Source: Crambe crambe (taxonomy: Eukaryota > Porifera > Demospongiae > Poecilosclerida > Crambeidae). From it: DNA of 64,000 bases. Shown piece after piece: positions 1-11,500 of the stretch (positions are counted from its first letter, which is position 1; each line of letters opens with the position of its first letter). The notes beneath the pieces were generated by a model that saw only the letters and a program-made list of their open reading frames with translations, was not told where the DNA came from and did not search any database. Position numbers and translations under genes: made by a program. The stretch covers positions 6,086,139 through 6,150,138 of the forward strand of contig OZ004596.1 of NCBI GenBank assembly GCA_963924555.1, given 5' to 3'.

Positions 1-2697
1 ACGTACCAAAATACTTTGCTCCAATTATTTCCAGAAGAAAGTGGAAGAACAAAGAGGAGATACAGCATAGATAGTGGGAGGGTTAAAAGGAGATCAGTTA
101 TGAGGATCATCCCATCACTTCCAAGTAAGACCAATGCTAGCTGACAGCCTCTTCAGAGAATCTCGTGTATTGTAACTACTTTGTCTTGCATGACAGCGAT
201 TGACAATGTGCTGAGTCTCTTTGGCAGGACTAATTCTGAAAGCATTATAAAAGCACGACTAGCAACTATCAATGAGTATTGTCAAGTAAGCTAGACCTTA
301 ATTTAGTGTTCACAACAAATGATGGTAGTTTATAATAACAGGTCCTACTCCTTCATTTGGAGTCACAAATTTCAAGATCACCTTACGTCCTTAACTTCTT
401 CAGGCCCACAATAGGAGACATACAACACTCGAAGTAAGACAGTCGTGCCTATCACTAACATGCATATTTGGATTCTAAATAAACAACCTTTGGTCAAGAA
501 CTTAGTGTTAAGTAAATAGATTGTGTGTACTTTAGACTGCAGTAAAAACTGATCTATGTCAGCCTTTTAGCTGTGTTTTGATCTTGCAGATTGAAAAGGA
601 AGGAAAATTCAGTCATGAATTTGTCAATTCTTTCTGTCTACCCCCAAAATATACCAGCAGGTATGACATTATCAGTTATTAAGTGCTATCTTGAAACTTT
701 ATTGGAGAGCAGGAAGCATTTTTGAAGAGTATGTGGTTTTGGCGGACTATGATGGAAATGCAGCTGGTGAGATATCAGCAAATGCTGGAGACAGAGTCAA
801 GGTCATCAAAAAGGAAGAGTCAGGTAATGAGCAGCCATGGAGCTATTCATTCATAGATATCTCTCTCTTAAACATTGCTCCTTATAGGTTGGTGGCTGGT
901 GAGTAAACCTGCAGCAGCTCATGAATCCTGCAAAAGAAACGAAGAAGAAATTGGTTACATCTCAAGAGAATACTTGAAAGCACATCAAGAATATGAACAA
1001 TGCAAAATGGGAGAGTGTTTTAGCGATAAAGAAATGGACATGGAGGAAATCACCTCAGAAGAGTTGAAATATGAAGCCATTGAAGACTACCACACTGATG
1101 ACCCACGACAACTCTCCATGGAGAAGGAGGAGGTGATTCTGGTGATAGAAAAAAGCGAAGATGGTTTGTAAGCATGCATGGCTGTGGCTAGTTGTGATAG
1201 AATCTATGAGCAAATTGCCTGTGGTCGTAATTGAGTGGGTTAGACAAGTTTCTATTTGGAATTCCTTTGATAGTCCATAAAATAGCTACTGTTCAGTCTC
1301 TTATCTTAATGAGGTATCCATATTGGTCAGACCTAAAGACATGTTGTCCAGAAAGAAAAAGGTCTTAACTATTTGTGTCAATTTAATTTAGCAGCGGGTG
1401 ATTAATTCTCTCAATCTTTGCTTATTATCTGGCATTTAATTAATACCTCTATCCGATAATGTGTTGGACATCATGATAGGTTGGTGGTTGGCTGTTCGTG
1501 AGGGGAAGCAGGGTTGGGTTCCTGGATCCTACCTCACACCTTTTGCTGGAGAAATGAAGGAAGGTACAGAAGATCAAGAAGTACATCAGGATGATCATAA
1601 AGAAAATTCAATAGTAGCATTGGAACAAGGTTTGTTTATGGAAGCAATGTTGCACAATAAACGACTATGATCATTTTAGAAGCACGAGGGGAAAATTATA
1701 TTGCAATAGATGATTACAAAGGAGAACAAGTGGAAGATATTTCCTTCCCAAAAGGTGCCACCGTTGAAGTCCTGGAGAATAATATCAACGGCTGGTGGTT
1801 GATTAGGTAAGAGATGCAAGTCTGTCTCAGCTCCATGCAACAGGTTTCTAATTCCACCCATTATTTTGCAAGGTATGAAGGGAGAATTGGAGTGGCACCA
1901 GCTTCATTTCTTGCTCTTCTTTCTTCTCCGGTTGTGTGTGATTCTGTAACTCCAACTGAGATGAGTATGGTACGAGCAACTTTCAAATAAGTTGTTTCTG
2001 AAACAGATATTTATTGTGTCCACATATTTTTCTCCCAAAAATCAACGGAAGCTGATAGGAAAGAGGAATTTTAATCATTATTGAATTAATTAAAATGATG
2101 TTGGGTTGTTAGCTGAATGGAGGAGAGTTCCCATGATCCATGATGGGATGTTAATTGTATGCATGCTAGAAATTTTTTTAAAAACATACCTTCATTACGA
2201 TCCAGGATATGGGCCATTGCATTTCTGGTATAAAAGATCCACCCCCCAGAAGGTGAGGAGATGTTCAAAGGTCACAGAAGGTAGAATATTTCATTGGTGG
2301 GGATTCAGTTCCTGTGATCATGTTCTCTTCTGTAGGGGCTTTAGCCAGAGGGCTTATTTGACAATTTATCGCTTTATTTGTGTGCAGTGAGATCTTCCGT
2401 AACAGTACTAGAAGAAAAATCTTGCAAAGATCCCTAAATAATACACCTGTTGAAAGTGTGGAGCAAACAACAAAGCTGGACACAGATGATTGCATGAGAG
2501 GACCCAGTGATCACACAAGAGGACCCAGTGATCACATGAGAGGACCTAGTGATCACATGAGAGGAGGACTCAGTGATTCAAGTCGAGGACATCAGTCATT
2601 ATTGGGTCTCAAGCTCAAATCACTAATGAGAAGTCCGAAAAAGAGACCAGGAAATCAAGACAGCAAAACTTCTCTCTTGAAACCCCCCAAAACATAA
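1..2697 (+). CDS. PX and triple-SH3 adaptor protein (Tks/p47phox-like), 5' end outside the window
   Basis: Cytoplasmic scaffold of the SH3PXD2/p47phox type: PX domains of this family bind phosphoinositides and the SH3 domains bind proline-rich partners. Exons I can support: 1-124 (PX, ending SVMRIIPSLPS), 197-285 (PX end, IDNVLSLFGRTNSES, INEYCQ), 590-660, about 702-823 and 888-1163 (SH3-1 EEYVVLADYDGNAAGE with GWWLVSK, then start of SH3-2 KYEAIEDYHTDDPR), 1480-1629 (GWWLAVREGKQGWVPGSYL), 1680-1806 and 1873-1969 (SH3-3 NYIAIDDYKGEQVEDISF, NGWWLI, GVAPASFL), and a last exon of about 2388-2697 with RGPSDH repeats. Exon phases agree with the neighbour at 2841 except that no exon of the right phase (2 to 1) is visible between 660 and 702, and the link from 1969 to the last exon is unresolved. 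It is a tandem paralogue of the next gene. Confidence 0.8.
2494..2575 (+). repeat. 21-bp coding tandem repeat (RGPSDHM units)
   Basis: Four imperfect copies of a 21-bp unit encode RGPSDH followed by T, M or M and then a lengthened RGGLSDSS copy. They stay in frame within the last exon of the first PX-SH3 gene, so the array lengthens a disordered, basic C-terminal tail. Confidence 0.8.
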
Positions 2698-2718
2698 TAG
2701 CTAGCTTGCAAATAACTG

Positions 2719-2726
2719 AGCATGCG
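2719..2726. promoter_or_regulatory. Half NRF1-like motif upstream of second PX-SH3 gene
   Basis: The sequence GAGCATGCGCAG contains the GCATGCGC core of the NRF1 palindrome and lies about 115 bp before the ATG at 2841. It is a partial match only; assignment is by resemblance to the fuller copies further along the window. Confidence 0.35.
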
Positions 2727-2840
2727 CAGAAGCGAGAGGTGTGGTATAATCAATTACTATAAAAGTCAAAGCAAAGCTAATCTTTATATTGAATAATCAG
2801 AAGTTTTCCAACGTCAAGTACACGTAGCTAGCTTATAACT

Positions 2841-5800
2841 ATGCCGTGGAAAAAGAAAAACACTAGGACGGAGATAGTTCACATAGTTGTGACAGGTTAT
2901 CAGAAGAAGAAGATGCCCAGCAAACACTATGTAAGTGCATAGCTGCTCACACTCACAGGTGAACTACAGTGAGCTAGGTTAACTAACTGGATAGTATAGT
3001 ATCATATGCATATATAGCTAAACTTAAAACTTGCAGGTATTTGTGATTGATGTGACCTGGAACAGCAGTGAACGCTTTGAAGTGTATCGAAGGTACAGCG
3101 ATTTCTTTTCATTTCAGGTGAGAAGAGGGCTGTAAAATTTTCAGCCATTAACACATAACTGATGTGAATGGCGTACTAAATCGTTGCTATGATAACCATA
3201 GACAATGCTGAAAGCACTATTCCCAGGAGCTGCTGGCCGGAGAAAAAGCACCAATGAAGAACGTATCATTCCTCAGCTCCCTAGTAGGTTTGATACCACA
3301 ATACAGCTAGCTATATATCACTGTAGTGATCTGACAGAGATGCCTTTTCTCTCAATTGTTTGGTCTACACTAGGTTACTACTTTGCCCATATTTAACTAT
3401 GTGTAGCAGGCTAACATAGCTACACACCCATTGCTAGAAGTCAAGTCAAAAAAAAAGAAGAAGAAGCTATAATCCTTTAAATTTAATATCATACACACAT
3501 GTTGTAAATAGCTAATGTTATAACTATAATAAGCAGAATAGCTAGAGAAGTTGGTACTATTATGACTGATTATTCAATGGTCCTATGACGACTCTTTATT
3601 CTTTACTATATACAGAGCGTATCTTTGTTGGAAGAAGCCATGTAGCCAAAGTGGCAGAAGCCAGGCAGGAGCAAATTAATCGATATTGCCAAGTGAGTTA
3701 GAGCCGGTTTGTAAACATAGCAATTGCTGCAGTCCTCAGATTCATAGAATGCGTTCAGCAGTTGTCCAATAACTAAGCCATTTTCTCAAGAACTGATTAC
3801 CCTTTCAGAGGATGGGCTTAACATTTGCATGTAGCGGCTAGTATGGAGCCTATTATTGGAGGGGAGATTGGGGAGTATAGGATCTATTAACAGTGGGATA
3901 CTATTCTTGGAGCTAATTAGGTGGGAATGTGGATTCCAAGTATACTTCACTGCTTAACCTTTTAACCTATAGACACTGATCAGTCTTGATCCTAGGATCT
4001 CGGAGAGTGCACATGTGGTCGGCTTTTTCAGTCCTCGAAAAGGAGACAAGGAACTTCCAAAGTATGTCACACTAGCCAGAAAAAATTTAAAATAACAGCA
4101 CTCCATTGTTTATTTCAGATTACATCTGCACCAGCCCGCATCTCTCCATCCGACTAAGATTCCTATTGGTAAGGCAGCACTATAGCTAATATTGTAGAGA
4201 GAAGAGTGAGCACTAGAAAGTGATTCTTGCTGAAGATTATTATGTCATGTTTTTTTAATGCATGCATACATGTATGCAAGATAATAGATATCCTGCATTA
4301 TGTTCATGAAACAGGATATCATTATACTCAATAGTGACATCAAAACCTTTGAACCAGTGGCATTGTACATGACCCAACCCTGGTGTGATTACTCATCAGA
4401 CCAGTTAAATTTGTCAATTGTCTTTGTATAGTTATAGTTAATATAATAGTCCACTGCTACAAATCACAGTTAGTATTGATTCAATTTTCTTTGTACTGCA
4501 GGAGATGTGTTTGAGGAGTACTGTGCATTGGCAGAGTATGTTGCTGAAGATGCTAGCCAAGTGAACTTCCAACCTGGTGATAAGGTCCTGGTGCTCTCAA
4601 AGGATGAATCAGGTAAGAATGCTAATAACAATCCACTTATAATTGCATGGCATGCAGTAAAAAGGTTTCTAGAACAATTAGCTACTGTTGACATATCATA
4701 ATGACAATATTTAGCAAAACCGACAAAGGAATGGATGGGAAAAAACCAGAGAATTTCCTGAATTTAGCCTGTGCCATACCCAAAAAGTGGACAATTTGTA
4801 GTAGCATCTGTTGAGTTGTCCATTTAGGGAGCCGGTTGTGTGACCACAGAGAATGTATTGGCCAGAACAGTATGTGGTCTGTTGGTGTTTTGCCATAATT
4901 GTTTTGTATGTCTTCCCCTAGTCACTCATATACATGCCCGACTCATCACACCCTAAAACACAGTGTATTGCCACATGTCATTGTGTATGTTATCAATGGT
5001 TGCTATTCCATTACTGCAGGGTGGTGGATGTGCAGTGTGGATGGATGTATTGGTTGGGCCCCACCCTCCTATCTGAAGAAGTGTGAAGGGAAAATGGAGG
5101 ACATTGAAAGTGATGATTCAGATGAGGAGTTTCTTGGAGACATGATGTGTAAGGAAGCCATACATTCAGGCCCTGGGGAGGGGGAGAGGGGAGTGGCAAT
5201 GGGGGAGGGGAGAGGGGGGAGTGGCAATGAGGGAGGGGAGGGGGTGGATGGGGAGAGGGGGGAGTGGGAATGAGGGAGGGGAGGGAGGGGATTAAATGTG
5301 AGTGCACACATAGCTCATTTTATAAGGAGAAAAATAACCTCTTTATCCTTCAGATGTAGAATCATAATACCTTTATGCCATAGCTCAGAAGGACAAGGAT
5401 TCTGATGACAGTGGTGTTGGGGACCAATCTGCCAGTGAGCCCAGCACTCCTGCCTCTGCTGCCATTGACGGTTTCTTGGCTCCAGAGATAGAGGCCCAAG
5501 CCTATAAAGCTATCGACTCCTATCAGGCTGAAGGACCTGGTCAAGTGAGCTTTGAAGTTGGAGATGTCATTCACGTGCTGGACAAGTTAGAAGATGGTAC
5601 GTCTAATAGAATTAGAGCTGTATAGGAACAAGGGATCCAATTCATAAGATTGGGTTTGGCCATTTTCTTAAAAGGTCAGCAATGACCAGAGATCAGGTAG
5701 CTATTTTGTATCCTATAATCGAGTTAAATTAGTTTTATTCATTGATTGATTGGGCAAACCAAAAGTGGTTTCCTGTTGTTGCACATAAGGTTGGAAGCCC

Positions 5801-8273
5801 TTGTGTGTAGCTAGCACTTTCATGTGGGGGGAGTGTGGGAATCAGCAGAATATCACTCGGTACTCTTAAGAGTGTGTGTGTAGCTTCATGCACTCTATAA
5901 GTGGAAGTGCATTATACCAAATACAGGAAGAAAAAAAAGGAGCTATCATTTCCTTGCATCAGCATAATTACCGTAGTTACTAAACAGGGCCGAGAAACTA
6001 AAATCATTCCTTTATACTAGCCATTACTGTGTATGCAGGTTGGTGGTTTGTCAGTAATGGCCAGGAGGAAGGCTGGGCTCCATGCAGTTACTTGGAAGGA
6101 GACCAAGAGGAAGAGATAGTGACAAACCTTGGTGAGACTTCAGGAGCTACCTAGCTAACTCAATTGTGCATCTTTGCTGCTATCATTCCATTATTCCCTT
6201 CTTCTCACTCATGCATTCACACTTGTCAATTAAGATGTTGAGAAGTATTGCACTGTGGATGACTATAAAGCTGAAGAAGATGATGAGATTTCCTTCTCAA
6301 AAGGATTGACCATTGATGTTCTGCAGAAGTCTCTTGATGGATGGTGGATAGTTAAACTGGGAGATGTGGTAGGACTGGCTCCAGCTACTTTCCTGAAGAA
6401 GTTAGAAACTCAAGACACTAGTTCTTCACCAGTGAGTGAGGGTGCTTAGCATGCATGAGAATGATTAGCTATTTTAAAGCTACTTGGCTCCCTAGACTCT
6501 GATGTGTGTGACCTTTTATTTCTTATGTACACAGAACGTGGAACGTAAATTCACTCCTCCTTCCTCTTCTCTTTCCCCACTCCACACCTTTCAGCAACCT
6601 CCTCGAAGGTAAGATTCTTTAAAAAGCTCCTTTAATGTTTAAGCTTTCACAAATTAACACTGAAAGGACGTGGAATTCTCTCCCTCTCTTATTTGGGGAT
6701 TTGAATCACACAATGTGTCTTTAGTCTGAATAAAAAAGTGATTGGATTACTAGAGCTGATTGACCTGTTGGCACACACTCACTACTTGATCAGCTTCTGT
6801 TTGAAGGTGGGAGGGTAACAGCATGTATGATGTGTCACATGCATGCAGTTATCCTGTCGATATATCCTGCCATCCCAATGATGCCCAGCCAGCTCTATTT
6901 ACCCAATCATGGCAAGACAAACTGAAAACCTTGCTAAAGATAGTCATGTCATGTTTTAGCTCAATCATCTTTATAATATGCTTGAGGAAATCTTTCACAA
7001 GCATGCATGCATGTTTTGTTGGTGTGATTACAAGAAGAAGCGTCAAGTTTGTGTGTGTCTGTTTCCTCTGAGCTCATCTTGATTCTTGAGAATGATTTCA
7101 TGATCAAAGGAAATGAATGGGTTGAGAAAATTTCCTTTCCTATTGTACTTTTTCATGGGAAAGATGCTTAATTGGGAGCTGGGAGATCTCCCTGGACGTT
7201 AATATTCATACTGACTCTAACTGTGGCTCTCAACTTTTAGGGTATCGGTGAAAGCTCGTGCTAGTATGACAGACAGACCTGTAAGGAAACCATCTTCCAA
7301 GAACTCTTTGTCTCTCCTCTCTTCCATTGCTACTGATCCACCATACATGCCTACCCCAGCAGAGAAACAGAAGCACATTAACCCAGTGAGCAAACCTGAA
7401 CCTAGAAAGCCAAGAATGGCAAAGAAACCCAACACTCCTGAACTCTCAGACTCTGATCCGGATGACACTTACATAAACTGTAGCTTTGAAAGGCTTTCAG
7501 TCCAAGCTCCAGGCAGTCCTCACAACAAACAGAACAGAAGGGCATCGAAGAACTCCGAAAGTGAATCACCTGCAGAGGATGGAGGAAAACTGAAACCACC
7601 CATTGCTACACCACGAAAACAAAAACCTGTCATTCCGCCAAAAAAATCTCTGGAGAATAGATCACTTTCCCTGGACAACACCCTCTCTGGCCGTCCTCCT
7701 CTCCCTCCGAGACCGAATGATCCAACTAAAAGTCAAGCCATTCCCAATATCAAGAAGCACAAGTCGGTGGAAGAGGACACACCCACAAGGCCAGATAAGA
7801 GACCGAGAAAGAGTGAGATCAAGAAGGCAAAGGAACGTGCAAGACAGATGAAGAAAAGCACTCCTGCTTTGAGCATTGTGGATGAAGATGAACGGATGAG
7901 TGTCAGCAGCTCCAGATCAACCAACAGCTCGAATAGTTATACCAGTTCCAAATCAGCTCCAAGTGATGCGAGAAAGAATCCAGCTGTGAAGAAGAGAAGT
8001 GAGACAACATTGAGTGATGACCCAGACAGAGCCAACCTACTCACCCCTGAAAGACCTCGCAGAATCCGTCGGAAGAGTGCCGGAGATACAACAGACCAAT
8101 CAGCAGCAGCATCTCCATGTCAAGGAGAGAAGTTGCTAGAGGGAGGAGGGATAAATACTCAAGTAGCTGAGAGTTTATTGAGGTGCATATTATCATCAGA
8201 GGATGAGAATTTGAAGGATGCTCTAAGGGACTTGATAACAAAGGACTCTGAAGCACTCACACGCATACACTGA
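2841..8273 (+). CDS. PX and triple-SH3 adaptor protein (SH3PXD2/Tks-like)
   Basis: Membrane-recruited scaffold; Tks4/5 and p47phox relatives use the PX domain to bind phosphoinositides and SH3 domains to organise NADPH oxidase and actin regulators. Thirteen exons join in phase: 2841-2930, 3037-3117, 3202-3283, 3616-3692, about 3974-4061, a short exon near 4119-4170, 4502-4612, 5020-5148, 5384-5596, 6039-6131, 6235-6431, 6535-6608, 7241-8273. PX: FEVYRRYSDFFSFQ and GAAGRRKSTNEERIIPQLP. SH3-1: EYCALAEYVAEDASQVNF with GWWMCSVDGCIGWAPPSYL. SH3-2: YKAIDSYQAEGPGQVSFEVG with GWWFVSNGQEEGWAPCSYL. SH3-3: YCTVDDYKAEEDDEISFSKG with GWWIVKLGDVVGLAPATFL. The large last exon is a basic Ser/Pro-rich tail with PPLPPRP-type SH3-binding motifs, which could allow autoinhibition as in p47phox. 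ATG 2841 opens MPWKKKNTRTEIVHIVVTGY, a typical PX start. Human Tks4 has four SH3 domains and Tks5 five; this has three. Confidence 0.88.
5163..5290 (+). repeat. Purine-rich G/A tandem repeat in an intron
   Basis: About 125 bp of GGGGAGAGGGG and GAGTGGCAATG units lies in the intron between the exons ending 5148 and starting 5384 of the PX-SH3 gene. It has nearly no pyrimidines on the + strand. The strand asymmetry is all that can be said. Confidence 0.75.
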
Positions 8274-8580
8274 GTGACCTTATCACACACAACACAGCTA
8301 TAATAATTATAGCTTCAATGTCATCAGTAAATGTTTTTCATTCTAAAGTTCGGAATCTCTCATCCCAATCCTGTGCACAGTATCTAGTTACAGCTATAGA
8401 GATGTAGCTACCCTTTGTTGTAAGTATTTACAGGTTATTTGTACTATGAAAGTTGCATGTGCTGTGTTCATAATATTCTACACTCTAATGTTATGCCATC
8501 ATAATATTATTATAATTATCAAATTATAAGAAAAAATTTCCTTCACTATAATTATACTGAAGTTGCTATGGAAATAATTA
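8274..8580. other. Convergent intergenic region
   Basis: AT-rich spacer between the stop codons of the PX-SH3 gene (+) and ACAD10 (-), presumably holding both 3' UTRs. I see no ORF or RNA gene in it. Confidence 0.6.
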
Positions 8581-11500
8581 TCAGTTTGAAACATTCTGCA
8601 CTGTGCTTCTCTTGAGTTCCATCCTTCCCACAGATCTCAAATGGACCTCGTCTGGTCCATCAGCAAAACGGAGGATGCGCGCCCACGAGAAGAACTGGGC
8701 CAATGGACGGTCAGCACTCAATCCAAGTGCCCCATGAGCCTGTATAGGTCAAAATTACCATCCCATCACTAACAACATTAATTAAGGAGTGGGCATGTCT
8801 TGGTGGGTGGGCCCCTTGGAATTTCCACCCCAAAATATTGTCTAGCCAAAGAATGAGAGGTCCACACAAAATTGCTCCAAAAAATTAGGAATGATAGATC
8901 ACCTTTCCCACAATGTACTCAAGGAATCCAGAGCTATATTAACTAACTAGCAAGGTCTTGATATATCCTCCCCTACCTGGATGGCTCTGTCAATAACTTT
9001 CTGGGCCATCCATGGAGCTGCTACTTTGATCATGGCTATCTCGCGTTGTGCTTCCTTGTTGCCAAGGGTGTCCATGAGGTGAGCTGCCTTCAGAGTGAGG
9101 AGGCGTGCCTGCTCCACCTCCATCCGTGACTGGGCCATGTCTGATAAGATCGTACCCTGCTCTGAAAGCAGTTTACCAAATGCCCTCCTCTCTTGAACCT
9201 GTGATAATAATTAGAGGGAAGCCCCTGTTAATTAGGACTCAGATGTGAAAAGATCAGACATACTCGACAGGTCATCATTTCCAGCGATCTTTCAGCCATT
9301 CCTATCAGCCGCATGCAATGATGGATCCTCCCTGGTCCCAAACGCCCCTGGGCTATTTCAAAGCCACGCCCCTCTCCAAGGAGAAGGTTATTTCGTGGCA
9401 CATGGACATCCTTGAACTCAATTTCAGCATGTCCCCCTGGAGCATCGTCAAAACCGAATACAGTAAGAGGGCGGAGGACGTTGACTCCAGGCATGTCCAT
9501 GGGTACGAGTATCATCGATTGCTGCTGGTGTTTGAGGGCCGAGGGGTCTGTCTTCCCCATGAAAATACAAATTTTGCATCGGGGGTCCATGGCACCTGAA
9601 ATCCACCACTTTCTGCCATTGAGAATGTAGTTGTTGCCATTGGCAACAATGGAACTTTGAATGTTGGTGGCATCTGAAGATGCCACATTTGGTTCAGTCA
9701 TGGCAAAACACGACCGAATCTCTCCAGCCAAAAGTGGTGCCAGCCAAATATCCTGAGAAAGAAAACAGTAAAGCAAACACTGTTTATTTTCCACTCAAGA
9801 CTGACCTGCTGTTGCTTCGTGCCGTACTTGACCAAGACCTCCATGTTCCCTGTGTCTGGGGGGCTACAATTGAATGCCTGGAGGGTGTCAATGTTGGTCA
9901 ATTATTGTGATCTGCCCTCTCCCTCCTTTCATTTGCTCACCTCAGAAGCAAAAACAGATCTTCCCATGATTTCTGCTAAGTGTGAGTATTCCAAGTTAGT
10001 CAGGCCAGCTCCGAATTTGGAGTGAGGATCTGTCTCTAATGGCAGAAAGAGATTCCACAAGCCTTTCTCTTTTGCTTTGGTCTGGGCAGTGAAGGGTAAA
10101 ATTATATCACCTGAAGCTCACCAGTAGTTGCTACCTTTAACCTTCATGTCCTCTACAATTGGGTGTGGTTTCCACCGGTCATGTGACATCTGGTGATCCA
10201 TGAGTGTTCGCTCGGCAGGATACACAACTTCTTCCATAAAGTCCAGCAGTTTGCTACAAATGTCTCTCAATCTTGGGGGGAAATTGGCCACGTCTCCTGT
10301 CATTAGTGCAATTGGAACGCTCCCAGCACTTGTGTGGCTTGAAGATGTCTGTATTTTAAGAGAAGGGGGTACCTGGTTTTTATGAAGAATTGGTGTCAAG
10401 GTCGAGTACGATCTTCGAGGAACAGTGGAAGTAGTGGAGGAGATAGTGGTGAGTTTATCTTGTCTGATGGCAAACCCCCAGCCCTGCTTGGCAAACTTTT
10501 CAGCCATAGCCCCCACAGCACGTGCATTATCAGCACTGGCCTGGTCTGCAGTTGGGGGTGGGGTGGGGTGGGGTGGGATATGGTCAAATGATGGAGCTGA
10601 CATGGTTGAGTAAGTGAGATAAAATCAAGGGGAGACGTTTATTTTTTTCATCCCCCTTCCCCTCCTTTCCCCCTGCATCAGACCCTTTATTCCACACAAT
10701 TCTGGCAGCAAAAAATATTCTATATTACAAAACATTATCCATAATTGTGATGATATCATACTTAACATTGGAGGCAGGAGAGGTCAGTCACAAACATGCA
10801 GCTAGTGAAGCAAGGGCCGACTGACTGACTGACCTTGGAGTGACCTTTTGTACACGCCCTGCAGAATAGCCGCCACACGAAAGAATGTGAAGGCCAAGTA
10901 GAAGTTCCAATGTTTGCTGAAGTCGGCACTTCCTGTCAGCTGGCAATAAGTGGAGATGAAGTCGCCCTCAGATGGGATGCCGTGGGATTCTGGATCAAGA
11001 CCAGACACACCTGTGAAGTCAAAGACAGATGGTTAATGATTGGGTGGATATTGGGGGGGGGGGGGGGGGGGGTTTAGTGACCTTTGAGATGGACTTGATT
11101 GGTGGGGAGATGGTAGGTCATGCAGCAGTAGGCCAGGTCAGAAATGGGGTCGCCCAATGTAGATAACTCCCAGTCCAACACTGCCAGGACTTCAGGTTTG
11201 TCCACAGCAAAGATCAGGTTGTCCAATCTGAGGAAAGAGTATCAAGATTCTAAACGGAGCAGAGCTCAGCTAGCAGTGGTGGCCCAAGCCTCGTACCCAG
11301 GGGCCTGGGCATGAGGCTATGGTGGCCCAAGCTTTTAGTCCTGGCCATGTGGTTGCAGGATGTACCTGAAGTCTCCATGGACAACAGTAGTGCGTTCATT
11401 CTGGGGTGTGTTTTGAGGCAGCCAGGACATCAGGTTATCCATGTCTCTCATCTCATGAGTCTTGCTGGCCTTGTACTGCTTAGACCAGCGGCTCACCTGT

